A stretch of DNA of 64,000 bases from Pontitalea aquivivens (GTDB taxonomy: Bacteria; Pseudomonadota; Alphaproteobacteria; Rhodobacterales; Rhodobacteraceae), in contig NZ_JBKFEY010000003.1 of assembly GCF_046507575.1 (NCBI RefSeq), forward strand, positions 124,001 to 188,000, read 5' to 3'. Each line of letters begins with the position of its first letter. Positions within the stretch are counted from its first letter, which is position 1. Below, one piece after another: positions 46,664 through 55,235 of this stretch. A program made the position numbers and the translations under genes. The notes under the pieces were generated by a model. That model was given only the letters and a program-made list of their open reading frames with translations, was not told where the DNA came from and did not search any database.

Positions 46664-47974
46664 ATGCCGCAGTTCCTGTCAACCACCGATGCGGATTTCG
46701 AGGCGCGGTTTGGCGCGCTTCTGGGCATGAAGCGGGAAGATGCCCCCGATGTGGATGCCGCCGTGGCGGCGATCATCGCCGATGTGCGCGCCCGCGGCGA
46801 TGCGGCACTGATCGATCTGACCGCGCGCTTTGACCGGCTGGACCTGACGGCTGAAACGCTGGCCTTTTCCCGGGCCGAGATTGCCGCCGAAATCGCCCGC
46901 GTCGCCCCCGCAGATCGCACCGCGCTGGAACTGGCGGCCGAACGGATCCGCGCCTATCACGTCCGCCAGATGCCCGAGGATGCGCGCTGGACCGACCCCG
47001 AGGGCGCCACGCTGGGCTGGCGCTGGACGCCGGTGTCGGCGGCGGGGCTGTATGTGCCGGGGGGGCTTGCATCCTACCCGTCCTCGGTTCTGATGAACGC
47101 GATCCCGGCCAAGGTGGCCGGGGTAGAACGGCTGGTGGTTGCCTGCCCGACGCCAGGTGGCGTGGTGAACCCGCTGGTGCTGCTGGCGGCCGAGATTGCG
47201 GGCGTGGACACGGTCTACCGCATCGGGGGGGCGCAGGCCGTGGCGGCGCTGGCCTATGGCACCCGGACCGTGCAGCCGGTCGACAAGATCACCGGACCCG
47301 GCAATGCCTATGTCGCGGCAGCCAAGCGGCGGGTGTTCGGCAAGGTCGGGATCGACATGATCGCGGGGCCGTCCGAAATACTTGTCATCGCCGATCATGA
47401 CAACAATCCCGACTGGATCGCACTGGATCTGCTGAGCCAGGCCGAACATGACGAAAGCGCGCAATCGATCCTGATCACCGACGATGCCGCCTTTGGCCAG
47501 GCGGTGGCGGCGGCGGTCGCGGTGCGGCTGGAAACGCTGGAACGGCGCACGATCGCCGGGGCAAGCTGGCGCGATTATGGCGCCGTGATCATGGTGCGCG
47601 ACCTGGCCGAGGCGGCGGCGCTGTCCAACCGCATCGCGCCCGAACATCTGGAACTGTGCGTGGCCGACCCCGAAGCGCTGGCCGATCGGATCACCCATGC
47701 CGGGGCGATCTTCCTGGGCGCCTGGACACCCGAGGCGATCGGCGATTACGTCGGCGGCCCGAACCATGTGCTGCCCACCGCGCGCTCGGCGCGGTTTTCC
47801 TCGGGCCTGTCGGTGATGGACTTCCTGAAGCGCACGACGATGGCCCGGATGACGCCCGCGGCGCTGGCCGCGATCGGCCCCGCGGCCGAACGGCTGGCAC
47901 GGTCCGAAAGCCTTGAGGCGCATGGCCTGTCCGTACGCGCCCGTCTTGATGCCCTGAACGAAAGGGAAAAGTGA
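46664..47974 (+). CDS. hisD: Histidinol dehydrogenase
   Basis: Zinc enzyme that oxidises L-histidinol to histidine in two NAD-dependent steps, the last reactions of histidine synthesis. The 436-residue protein contains the NAD-binding GIDMIAGPSEILVIAD (about 228-243), the zinc and catalytic region LDLLSQAEHDESAQSILIT (about 252-270), and NRIAPEHLELC (about 321-331) with the catalytic glutamate-histidine pair. AAGGAGG precedes the ATG. The stop shares a base with the UPF0262 start (TGATG), so the downstream genes are coupled to it. Confidence 0.97.
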   Translation: MPQFLSTTDADFEARFGALLGMKREDAPDVDAAVAAIIADVRARGDAALIDLTARFDRLDLTAETLAFSRAEIAAEIARVAPADRTALELAAERIRAYHVRQMPEDARWTDPEGATLGWRWTPVSAAGLYVPGGLASYPSSVLMNAIPAKVAGVERLVVACPTPGGVVNPLVLLAAEIAGVDTVYRIGGAQAVAALAYGTRTVQPVDKITGPGNAYVAAAKRRVFGKVGIDMIAGPSEILVIADHDNNPDWIALDLLSQAEHDESAQSILITDDAAFGQAVAAAVAVRLETLERRTIAGASWRDYGAVIMVRDLAEAAALSNRIAPEHLELCVADPEALADRITHAGAIFLGAWTPEAIGDYVGGPNHVLPTARSARFSSGLSVMDFLKRTTMARMTPAALAAIGPAAERLARSESLEAHGLSVRARLDALNEREK

Positions 47975-48453
47975 TGTCCCGCATCTGCCGCATCGAAATC
48001 GACGAAGCCGGTCTGCCCGCCCCCACCCCCGAGATCGAACAGGAACGCCGCGTTGCGGTCTATGACCTGCTGGAAGACAACAGCTTTTCCCTGCCTGGTC
48101 GTGGCGATGGGCCTGCACCCGATGGCCCCTTTGCGCTGCATCTGTCGGTGCGCGACGGGCGGCTGGTCTTTGACACGACCACCGAAGCGGGGGGAAAGGT
48201 GGCCGAATTTCACCTGTCCTTTGGCCCCTTCCGGCAGGTGGTGAAGGACTACTTTCAGATCTGCGCCAGCTATTTCGAGGCGGTGAAGAAACTGCCCCCC
48301 AGCCAGATCGAAGCGATCGACATGGCCCGGCGCGGCATTCACAACGAAGGCGCGCGCGTCCTGCAGGAACGCCTGGAAGGCAAGGCCACGCTGGACATTG
48401 ACACCGCGCGCCGCCTGTTCACCCTGATCTGTGTGCTTGCTCCGGTGAAGTGA
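47974..48453 (+). CDS. UPF0262 family protein
   Basis: A 159-residue cytoplasmic protein. The opening SRICRIEIDEAGLPAPTPEI (2-21), EQERRVAVYDLLEDNSF and the central FHLSFGPFRQVVKDYFQICA (about 85-104) are strong matches to UPF0262, an alphaproteobacterial family without known function. The C-terminal half is helical (IHNEGARVLQERLEGKATLD). It overlaps both neighbours by single bases (TGATG at each end), so the hisD, UPF0262 and phosphatase genes are read as one coupled unit. Confidence 0.92.
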   Translation: MSRICRIEIDEAGLPAPTPEIEQERRVAVYDLLEDNSFSLPGRGDGPAPDGPFALHLSVRDGRLVFDTTTEAGGKVAEFHLSFGPFRQVVKDYFQICASYFEAVKKLPPSQIEAIDMARRGIHNEGARVLQERLEGKATLDIDTARRLFTLICVLAPVK

Positions 48454-48914
48454 TGGGCGATCTTCCCCATTCGGTCCTGTTCTGCTGCGACCACAACGCC
48501 ATCCGTTCGCCGATGGCCGAGGGGATCATGAAAAAGTTCTACGGCCAGGGCTGCTATGTGCAGTCGGTCGGCGTGAAATCGGACATGGAAATCGACGGTT
48601 TCACCATCGCCGTATGCAAGGAAATCGGTGTGGAACTGTCGCGCCACCGCGCGCGGTCTTTTGACGAGATGCAGGATTGGGGCGACGATCTGTCCAGCTT
48701 CGATCTGGTCGTGGCCCTGTCGCCGGCCAGCCAGCGCCGTGCGCTGGAACTGACGCGCTATTACCACCTGGACGTGGAATACTGGCCGATCATGGACCCC
48801 ACCGGCCTGGCCGAGGGGCGCGAGGCCAAGCTGGCCGCCTATCGCAAGACCCGCGATCAGATCGTGGGCAGGATGGTCGAACGCTTTGGCCCCCCAACCG
48901 AGGAAACCGCATGA
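48453..48914 (+). CDS. Low-molecular-weight protein tyrosine phosphatase-like protein
   Basis: A 153-residue protein of the LMW-PTP/arsenate-reductase fold. The P-loop reads CCDHNAIRSPMAEG, with C12 and R18 forming the C-x5-R signature. The late aspartate of the acid loop lies in YWPIMDPTGLA (about 111-121). The P-loop interior (DHNAI) differs from the C-x-G-N-x-C-R-S of typical tyrosine phosphatases. There are no ars genes nearby. The conserved linkage to hisD and UPF0262 suggests a housekeeping substrate, not yet known. It overlaps the next gene by 4 bases. Confidence 0.88.
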   Translation: MGDLPHSVLFCCDHNAIRSPMAEGIMKKFYGQGCYVQSVGVKSDMEIDGFTIAVCKEIGVELSRHRARSFDEMQDWGDDLSSFDLVVALSPASQRRALELTRYYHLDVEYWPIMDPTGLAEGREAKLAAYRKTRDQIVGRMVERFGPPTEETA

Positions 48915-49324
48915 CGCAGGACAGAACCAGGACGCTGATCACGTCCTATTTCCGGGCCTTCAACGCCGGTGATACCGAAGCGATGATGGCGCTGGTCAGC
49001 GACGATCTGGCGCATCACGTCAACGAAGGCCAGATCCGCCGCGGGCGCGCGGCCTTTGCCGAATTCAACGCCCATATGGCGTGCTGCTATCGCGAACGTC
49101 TGGACGACATGACGATCTTCGTATCCGAAGATGGCAGCCGGGCCGCAGCCGAATTCACCGTGCATGGCACTTATCTGGCCACTGATTCCGGCCTGCCCGC
49201 GGCGCGGGGCCAGACCTATGTGTTGCCGGCGGGGTCGTTCTTCACCCTCCGCGATGGCCAGATCGCGCGGATCACCACCTATTACAATCTTGCCGACTGG
49301 CTGGCGCAGGTGGACGCGGCGTAA
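48911..49324 (+). CDS. NTF2-like / SnoaL-type protein
   Basis: A 137-residue small alpha-beta-barrel protein. The helix TRTLITSYFRAFNAGDTEAM (about 6-25) and MALVSDDLAHHVNEGQIRRG (about 26-45) open the fold, and the strand GQIARITTYYNLADWLAQV (about 116-134) closes it, as in ketosteroid isomerase-like proteins that bind small molecules. A catalytic role is possible but not indicated. ATG overlaps the preceding TGA (ATGA), placing it last in the hisD-led coupled series. Confidence 0.85.
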   Translation: MTQDRTRTLITSYFRAFNAGDTEAMMALVSDDLAHHVNEGQIRRGRAAFAEFNAHMACCYRERLDDMTIFVSEDGSRAAAEFTVHGTYLATDSGLPAARGQTYVLPAGSFFTLRDGQIARITTYYNLADWLAQVDAA

Positions 49325-49557
49325 CGCTTCATCAGGCCCGGCATCGTAACGTGAAGGCATTCGCCCCCTTGCGAGCGCCGTTTCATGATCACAATTTTCC
49401 ACCTTTTGCCTGGCACCGGCCAGGCCCTTGCCGCGACAGCGGCCATGCAGGCCGTCATTGTCTTCGACCTTGTTGACCAGGCCTGACCGCCGGACCGGAA
49501 TGGTCTTTCCGTCCCCCGCGGATCAGGTCAGAATGACCCGGATCTGGGGGGGAAGAT

Positions 49558-50190
49558 ATGGACATCCGGGTTCTGAAGGGTGACGATCTGATGGCGGTTC
49601 TTGACGATCTGGCGCGGCTGCGGATCACCGTGTTCCGCGACTGGCCCTATCTTTACGATGGCAATCCTGATTACGAACGGCGCTATCTGGACGCCTATCG
49701 CACAAGCCCGGGCGCGATCGTGGTTGGCGCGTTCGACGGCGACCGTCTGGTCGGGGCCGCGACCGGCACCCCGATGGAGGATCATGCCACCGATTTCGCC
49801 ACAGCTTTCGCCGCGACGCCCTACCCGTTGGACGAAATCTTCTACTGCGCGGAATCGGTCCTGCTGCCCACCTATCGCGGGCGCGGCATCGGGCATGCGT
49901 TCTTTGACGCGCGCGAAACCCATGCCCGCGCGCTGGGGCGCCGCTTCAGCGCCTTTTGCGCCGTGATCCGCCCAGCCGACCATCCCGCGCGACCCACCGC
50001 CTACCGGCCGCTGGATGCCTTCTGGCGCGCCCGTGGCTATGCGCCTTTGCCCGGCGTGATCGCGCAGTTCAACTGGACCGACCACGGCGATGCGCAGCAG
50101 ACCCGCAAGCCGCTACAGTTCTGGCTGCGCCATCTTGGGGACGCGATTGCCGCCAAAAATGCGCCTTTCGCGGGCAAAACGCCCCGCTGA
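49558..50190 (+). CDS. GNAT family N-acetyltransferase
   Basis: A 210-residue GNAT-fold protein. The CoA-binding motif A region is AESVLLPTYRGRGIGHAFFD (about 100-119), with the R-G-x-G-I-G core needed for pyrophosphate binding. The N-terminus DIRVLKGDDLMAVLDDLARL and RITVFRDWPYLYDGN suggest a particular subgroup often annotated only as acetyltransferase. The acceptor is unknown. It is preceded by a 233-base gap with no supported gene, and GGGGGGAAG lies before the ATG. Confidence 0.87.
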   Translation: MDIRVLKGDDLMAVLDDLARLRITVFRDWPYLYDGNPDYERRYLDAYRTSPGAIVVGAFDGDRLVGAATGTPMEDHATDFATAFAATPYPLDEIFYCAESVLLPTYRGRGIGHAFFDARETHARALGRRFSAFCAVIRPADHPARPTAYRPLDAFWRARGYAPLPGVIAQFNWTDHGDAQQTRKPLQFWLRHLGDAIAAKNAPFAGKTPR

Positions 50191-50287
50191 CGCCCACAGC
50201 ATCGACATTGCCCTTGAAAATTTCGTGATCCGGGCGCATCTAGGGCGCGCCCGCCGGATCAGGCGGGCGGCATATCCAGGAGTGACC

Positions 50288-50506
50288 ATGGCCAAGGAAG
50301 AAATGCTCGAATTCCCCGGCGTCGTGAAGGAACTCCTGCCCAATGCGACGTTCAGGGTCGAGCTGGAAAACGGCCATGAAATCATCGCGCATATGGCAGG
50401 AAAGATGCGGAAGAACCGCATCCGGGTTCTCGCAGGCGACAAGGTGCAGGTGGAAATGAACACCTATGACCTGACGAAGGGCCGCATCAACTATCGTTTC
50501 AAGTGA
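50288..50506 (+). CDS. infA: Translation initiation factor IF-1
   Basis: A 72-residue S1/OB-fold protein that binds the 30S A-site during initiation. It reads AKEEMLEFPGVVKELLPNAT, then FRVELENGHEIIAHMAGKMR and ends DLTKGRINYRFK, near-identical to other IF-1 proteins. AGGAG lies 6 bases before the ATG at 50288. It leads the conserved alphaproteobacterial series infA-maf-RNase E/G-yacG. Confidence 0.98.
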   Translation: MAKEEMLEFPGVVKELLPNATFRVELENGHEIIAHMAGKMRKNRIRVLAGDKVQVEMNTYDLTKGRINYRFK

Positions 50507-50519
50507 TCGCGGCCATCCC

Positions 50520-51098
50520 GTGCCGCGTCTGATTCTCGGTTCTGCAAGCCCCCGCCGGCGCGAGCTTCTGGCGCAGCTTGGCTTGGTGCCCGATGCCGTG
50601 CGTGCCCCCGAAATCGACGAAGATCCGAAAAAGGGCGAGGCGCCACGCGATTACGTCGCCCGGATCGCCCGCGAAAAGGCCGCCGCCATCCCCTGCGCCC
50701 CCGATGAGGTGGTGCTGTGCGCCGATACCACGGTGACGCTGGGCCGGCGCATCCTGGGCAAGCCGCGGGATGCGGCCGAAGCGGCCGAATTCCTGTGGGC
50801 GCTGTCGGGCCGTCGCCACCATGTGCTGACCGCGGTGGCCGTTCGCGGCCCCGCCGGCCTGCGCGAACGGCTGGTTGATACCACCGTCCGTTTTCGGCCG
50901 CTTTCGAACACCGATGTGAACCTGTACCTTGCATCGCACGAATGGAAGGGCAAGGCCGGCGGCTATGCCATCCAGGGCCGCGCCGGGGCGTTCATTCCGT
51001 GGATTCAGGGTTCATTCACCGGCGTCGTCGGACTGCCGCTTGCCGAAACCGCGACGCTTCTGGCCAGTTTCGGCATCACCGCGAAGGAGCCTGACTGA
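50520..51098 (+). CDS. maf: Maf family nucleoside triphosphate pyrophosphatase
   Basis: A 192-residue house-cleaning pyrophosphatase that hydrolyses non-canonical or excess nucleoside triphosphates. The N-terminus PRLILGSASPRRRELLAQLG (2-21) holds the Maf motif SASPRR. EIDEDPKKGEAPRDYVARIA (about 31-50), the catalytic aspartate in VVLCADTTVTLGRRILGKP (about 64-82) and KAGGYAIQGRAGAFI (about 145-159) are conserved. The start is GTG at 50520. The stop codon shares its last base with the next ATG (TGATG). Confidence 0.94.
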   Translation: MPRLILGSASPRRRELLAQLGLVPDAVRAPEIDEDPKKGEAPRDYVARIAREKAAAIPCAPDEVVLCADTTVTLGRRILGKPRDAAEAAEFLWALSGRRHHVLTAVAVRGPAGLRERLVDTTVRFRPLSNTDVNLYLASHEWKGKAGGYAIQGRAGAFIPWIQGSFTGVVGLPLAETATLLASFGITAKEPD

Positions 51099-52144
51099 TG
51101 AAGGGACGTGTCGTCATTCTGGGCGAAATCCAGGGCCGCGAGGCCGCCGCGCTGATGGTCGATGGCCGGCTTGAAGACCTGCTGATCGACACCTCTGCGG
51201 TGGTGCCGCTTGCGCCGGGCGCGATCTGCCGCGCCACGGTCGATCGCCAGATGAAGGGCCAGGGCGGCGTGTTCGTGCGCCTGCCGGGCGAGGAACGCGG
51301 CTTCCTGCGCGAGGTCAAGGGCCTGTCCCCCGGCCAGAGCGTGATCTGTCAGATCACCGGCGGCGCCGAACCGGGCAAGGCCCTGCCGGTCAGCCTGCGG
51401 GTTCTGTTCAAGTCACGCCTGGCCATTGTCACGCCCGGCGCGCCGGGCCTGAATGTCTCGCGCAGGGTGCGCGATCCGCAGCTGCGCGAGGATCTGGCCG
51501 CGCTGGCGGGCGTGGTGATGCAAGGCTCGGACATGGGGCTTATCCTGCGCTCGGCCTGCGAGGGGTCCGAGGACGGCGAAATCGTCGAGGATATTGCCGC
51601 GATGCGTGATCTGGCCGAGACGGTCATGGCCGATACGTCCGGCGCACCGGAACTTCTGGTCGATGCGCCCGGCCCCCATGAGGAAGCCTGGCGCGACTGG
51701 GCCGACCCCGCCTCCGATGAGGTGATTACAGGCGAAATGGCCGATCATGGCGTGCTTGATGCGATCGATGCGTTGCTGGCCGCGCAGGTGCCCCTGCCCG
51801 GCGGCGCGCATATGATGATCGAACCGACGCGCGCGCTGATCTCGGTGGATGTGAACACCGGCAATGACGGCTCGCCCGCCGCCAGCCTGAAGGCGAACAT
51901 CGCCGCCGCGCGCGAATTGCCGCGCCAACTGCGCCTGCGCGGTCTGGGCGGGCAGGTCACGGTCGATTTCGCGCCGATGCCGAAACGCGACCGCGCCACG
52001 CTTGAACAGCAGCTGCGCGTCGCCTTCAAGGGTGAGGCCGCCGAGACGAGCCTGGCCGGATGGACGCCGCTGGGCAATTTCGAACTGCAGCGTAAGCGCG
52101 ACCGGGTCGCACTGGCGCAGGCACTGGCGAATCGCGCGCCATGA
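51098..52144 (+). CDS. Short-form ribonuclease E/G
   Basis: A 348-residue RNase E/G-family endonuclease acting on single-stranded RNA, important in rRNA, tRNA and mRNA processing. The catalytic DNase-I-like core is clear: ALISVDVNTGNDGS (about 246-259) and GGQVTVDFAPMPKRDR (about 285-300) each supply a metal-binding aspartate. It is shorter than E. coli RNase G (about 490) and lacks the CPxC zinc-link that joins dimers. It is therefore a distinct short paralogue that occurs in the infA-maf-yacG locus of this group. A full-length RNase E is presumably encoded elsewhere. Confidence 0.9.
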   Translation: MKGRVVILGEIQGREAAALMVDGRLEDLLIDTSAVVPLAPGAICRATVDRQMKGQGGVFVRLPGEERGFLREVKGLSPGQSVICQITGGAEPGKALPVSLRVLFKSRLAIVTPGAPGLNVSRRVRDPQLREDLAALAGVVMQGSDMGLILRSACEGSEDGEIVEDIAAMRDLAETVMADTSGAPELLVDAPGPHEEAWRDWADPASDEVITGEMADHGVLDAIDALLAAQVPLPGGAHMMIEPTRALISVDVNTGNDGSPAASLKANIAAARELPRQLRLRGLGGQVTVDFAPMPKRDRATLEQQLRVAFKGEAAETSLAGWTPLGNFELQRKRDRVALAQALANRAP

Positions 52145-52314
52145 GCTGCCCGATCTGCCACAAGCCAGGCGATCCAAAGTATCGCCCCTTCTGTTCGCGC
52201 CGCTGCGCCGACGTGGATCTGGCACGATGGCTAAACGGGTCCTATGTGATTCCCGGCGACCTGGCCGAGGAAGAAGACCGCCCCCCGACGGCCCCGGAAC
52301 CCCCGCTGAACTGA
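52141..52314 (+). CDS. yacG: DNA gyrase inhibitor/zinc protein YacG
   Basis: A 57-residue zinc-binding protein. Four cysteines (C3, C6, C18, C22 in SCPICHK and FCSRRCADVDLARWL) match the YacG zinc knuckle, followed by the family sequence DLARWLNGSYVIPG. In E. coli YacG binds gyrase B and inhibits it. The acidic proline-rich tail is variable. It overlaps the ribonuclease gene by 4 bases (ATGA) and closes the infA-led cluster. No terminator was seen before tRNA-Phe. Confidence 0.93.
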   Translation: MSCPICHKPGDPKYRPFCSRRCADVDLARWLNGSYVIPGDLAEEEDRPPTAPEPPLN

Positions 52315-52482
52315 GCCACCGCCCGCCAGCGAGGATCGCCACAGGGTCTTCTGGCCCTGCCTGATCACGCCGCACCAGGATTTGCGCCCAAGGCAAAATT
52401 TTTCGCGCAAACCCTCTGGACAGCCCCCCCGCCCTCGTCTAGTTACACCCCACCAACGCCAGATGCCACGCAATGGCCCGGT

Positions 52483-52558
52483 GCCCAGATAGCTCAGTTG
52501 GTAGAGCAGCGGATTGAAAATCCGCGTGTCGCTGGTTCGATTCCGGCTCTGGGCACCA
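52483..52558 (+). tRNA. tRNA-Phe (anticodon GAA)
   Basis: 76 bases including an encoded CCA. Acceptor stem GCCCAGA pairs with TCTGGGC; D-arm TAGCTCAGTTGGTAGAGCA; anticodon stem CGGAT/ATCCG with loop TGAAAA centred on GAA; T-arm GCTGGTTCGATTCCGGC. It closely resembles E. coli tRNA-Phe. Confidence 0.98.
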
Positions 52559-52748
52559 CTTTTACGACTCTGCACCATGGTAAAATATACGCTCGGAACG
52601 GGCTTGCCGCGTCTGCAAACAGGCTGCGACAAAGCCAACCCCAGACATACGCCAAAGACTGGATCAGCGCCTTCCTGCGGGATGGGCACGGGGGCCTTGG
52701 TGTCACGGACACGCTCCGCCCCCCCTGCACCCGGGGACGGGCCCGTCA

Positions 52749-52775
52749 AGAAAAACGGGGCCCCGCAGGGCCCCG
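52749..52775 (-). terminator. Terminator of the second TRAP operon
   Basis: On the minus strand CGGGGCCC, TGCG loop, GGGCCCCG followed by five T, 20 bases past the binding-protein stop. Its plus-strand upstream side (52559-52748) between tRNA-Phe and this hairpin holds no supported gene. Confidence 0.9.
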
Positions 52776-52795
52776 TCCGGTCACCGCGATGCGGC

Positions 52796-53893
52796 TTACT
52801 TGTTGGCGCAGGCGCGGATCTTTTCGATATCCGGCCCGTTCGGGGTGCGGCCCAGGTTGAACGGGGCCGACGCTTCACGCCAGTTGGCATAGTCCTGCAG
52901 GTATTCCAGCTGGCTCAGGTAGACCTTGGCCGAGGACGGGTTTTCGCAGGCGACATCTTCGATCACGGCATTGGCCATGGTCTGGATCTTTTCCAGCGCG
53001 GCATCATCCATGCGGGTGATCTCATTCACTTCCTGGAACTGCTTGTAGGCATCGTTGGCGCGCTTTTCGGTGAAGGCCAGCGACCAGATCAGGTTCGCAT
53101 CCGCCGCGATCTGCAGTTTTTCCTGCGCCTCGGGGCTTAGCGCATCCCAGGCCTGCTTGTTGATCATCACCCCGAAGATCGAGGCCGACTGGTGCCAGCC
53201 CGGCGTGGCCCAGTATTGGGTCACCTGCTGGAAACCGCCCGACCAGTCCACGTTCGGGGTCGAGAATTCGGCCCCGTCGATCACACCGCGTTCCAGCGAC
53301 TGATAGATCTCGCCGCCGGCCATCGACACCTGGCTGCCGCCCAGCTGGGTCAGCAGGCGGCCCTGTTCCAGCCCCGACAGACGCAGGCGCTTGCCCTGCA
53401 GATCGTCAATGGAACGGATCGGCTCTTTCGTGCGGAAGCCGGATTCGTTGTTGGTCACCGCATAGGGCAGATAGACCATGCCGAACTTGCCGTAGATCTC
53501 ATTATACAGTTCCTTGCCGCCCCACTGCTGGATCCAGTTCACATAGTCGACGGCATTGAACAGGCTGGCGGTGGTGGAAAGCGGCGAAAAGGCCGCATCA
53601 CGCCCCGCCCAATAGCCCGGCCAGTCGCCGCCTGCCTGGATCGTGCCGCTTTCGACAGCGCCGAACACCTCGCCCGCAGGCACCAGGCTGCCGCCTTCGA
53701 AGAATTCGATCTTCAGCTCGCCCGCGGTCAGCTTGTTCGCCAGTTCGACGAAATGCTTGTCCATCTCGATCAGTTCAAGCGAGTTCGGCCAGGTCGTGGT
53801 CATCTGCCAGGACGTTTCCGCCTGGGCGGCCACACCGGCCCCCGCCAGCATCAGCGACAGGAACCCGGTTTTCAACGCTTTGTTGGTATGCAT
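52796..53893 (-). CDS. TRAP transporter solute-binding protein (DctP/TakP-like)
   Basis: Periplasmic receptor of the second TRAP system. The 365-residue precursor has a Sec signal peptide (TGFLSLMLAGAGVAAQAE, cleavage near residue 24), unlike the twin-arginine signal of the first TRAP receptor. The mature protein begins TSWQMTTTWPNSLELIEMDK. Ligand-site features include DLQGKRLRLSGLEQGRLLTQ (about 164-183, with the conserved arginine) and LERGVIDGAEFSTPNVDWSG (about 199-218). It is the last gene of its operon, after the permeases. The neighbouring catabolic genes suggest a short dicarboxylate or oxoacid ligand. Confidence 0.93.
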   Translation of the reverse strand: MHTNKALKTGFLSLMLAGAGVAAQAETSWQMTTTWPNSLELIEMDKHFVELANKLTAGELKIEFFEGGSLVPAGEVFGAVESGTIQAGGDWPGYWAGRDAAFSPLSTTASLFNAVDYVNWIQQWGGKELYNEIYGKFGMVYLPYAVTNNESGFRTKEPIRSIDDLQGKRLRLSGLEQGRLLTQLGGSQVSMAGGEIYQSLERGVIDGAEFSTPNVDWSGGFQQVTQYWATPGWHQSASIFGVMINKQAWDALSPEAQEKLQIAADANLIWSLAFTEKRANDAYKQFQEVNEITRMDDAALEKIQTMANAVIEDVACENPSSAKVYLSQLEYLQDYANWREASAPFNLGRTPNGPDIEKIRACANK

Positions 53894-53909
53894 CAGCTTC
53901 TCCTCCATG

Positions 53910-55235
53910 TCATTTGGTCTTGTAAAGAACATCCGGCAGCCAGGTGATCAGCTGCGGGAAGAACGCCAGGGCAAGGGCCATCATCACGATCAGCGCGATG
54001 AAGGGCATCACGCCCAGGATGATATCAGAGGTCTTCACCTCACGCGGGGCCAGGGCGCGCATGTAGAACAGCGCATAACCAAAGGGCGGCGTCAGGAACG
54101 AGGTCTGCAGCACCACCGCGGTCAGCACGACGAACCACAGCTCGCTGATGCCCATTTCCCGCACCACCGGCAGGAAGATCGGGAAGGACAAAAGAACGAT
54201 CCCCGTCCAGTCCAGAAACATGCCCAGCACAAAAACGATGAACATCATCATCGTGATCAGCATCCAGGGCTCCATCTCCAGCGATCGCATCAGGTTCTGC
54301 GCCGCATGCAGACCGCCGGTGATGTTGAACACGCCGGTGAAGGCCGTGGCCCCCACGACGATGAACAGGATCATCGCCGAGGTGCGCGCGGTTTCCCATA
54401 GCGCCGAGGCGAAGGTGGCCCATTCGAACCGCCCGCGCATCAGCACGATCCCCAGCGCCAGCGCCGCCCCGATGGCCGAAGCCTCGGTCGCGGTGGCGAT
54501 CCCGGCCAGCATCGTGCCCAGGATGCCGAAGATCAGCACCAGCGGCGGCAGCGCCTCAAGCAGCAGCATCCGCACCAGCTGGCCCACGGGCACGCGTTCC
54601 TCAAGCGCCACAGGCGGGGCCAGATCGGGCCGGATCAGCGCCACCAGCGCCACATAGCCCGCATAAAGCAGCCCCAGGATCACGCCCGGCACCATCGAAC
54701 CGGCAAACAGCTCGCCCACCGACAGCCCCGAATTCGACGACATCAGGATCAGCATGATCGAGGGCGGGATCAGGATGCCAAGGCAGCCCGAGGCCGCGAT
54801 GACGCCGGTGGTCAGACGCTTGGAATAGCCATATTGCAGCATCGGCTTCAGCGCCATCACCCCCATCACCGTGATCGAGGCACCAATGATGCCGGTGGTC
54901 GCCGCCAGCAGGATCGAGATGAACACGACCGCCAGCCCAAGCCCCCCCGTCACCCGGCCCATCAACAGCCGCAGCGTTTCAAACATGCGGTCGGTGACGC
55001 CCGAATCCGACAGGAACCGCGCCATCAGCACGAACAGCGGGATCGCGATCAGGATGTAATTGTCCAGCACCTCGCCGAAGATGCGGTTGATGACGATGCC
55101 CAGCACCATCGGCTTGCCCGCGATCAGCGCGCCCAGAACCGCCGTGCCGCCCAGAACGAAGGCCAGCGGGTGGCCCATGAACAGCCCCGTCAACAACAGG
55201 CCCGCCATGATCAGACCAATGATTTCACCCGACAT
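53910..55235 (-). CDS. TRAP transporter large permease (DctM)
   Basis: A 441-residue sodium-coupled transport subunit with about 12 hydrophobic segments. It starts SGEIIGLIMAGLLLTGLFMG. Family marks include NYILIAIPLFVLMARFLSDS, TTGIIGASITVMGVMALKPM, GCLGILIPPSIMLILMSSNS and the C-terminal VVLTAVVLQTSFLTPPFGYA. Its start lies inside the dctQ coding region (11-base overlap), and it ends 16 bases before the binding-protein start. The order Q-M-P is the reverse of the P-Q-M order in the other TRAP operon. Confidence 0.93.
   Translation of the reverse strand: MSGEIIGLIMAGLLLTGLFMGHPLAFVLGGTAVLGALIAGKPMVLGIVINRIFGEVLDNYILIAIPLFVLMARFLSDSGVTDRMFETLRLLMGRVTGGLGLAVVFISILLAATTGIIGASITVMGVMALKPMLQYGYSKRLTTGVIAASGCLGILIPPSIMLILMSSNSGLSVGELFAGSMVPGVILGLLYAGYVALVALIRPDLAPPVALEERVPVGQLVRMLLLEALPPLVLIFGILGTMLAGIATATEASAIGAALALGIVLMRGRFEWATFASALWETARTSAMILFIVVGATAFTGVFNITGGLHAAQNLMRSLEMEPWMLITMMMFIVFVLGMFLDWTGIVLLSFPIFLPVVREMGISELWFVVLTAVVLQTSFLTPPFGYALFYMRALAPREVKTSDIILGVMPFIALIVMMALALAFFPQLITWLPDVLYKTK

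Noticed and set aside
49386..49487. 33-codon plus-strand frame (MITIFHLLPGTGQ...) in the gap before the GNAT gene
   Set aside because: No Shine-Dalgarno sequence and no recognisable features; the 233-base gap is better left without a gene.
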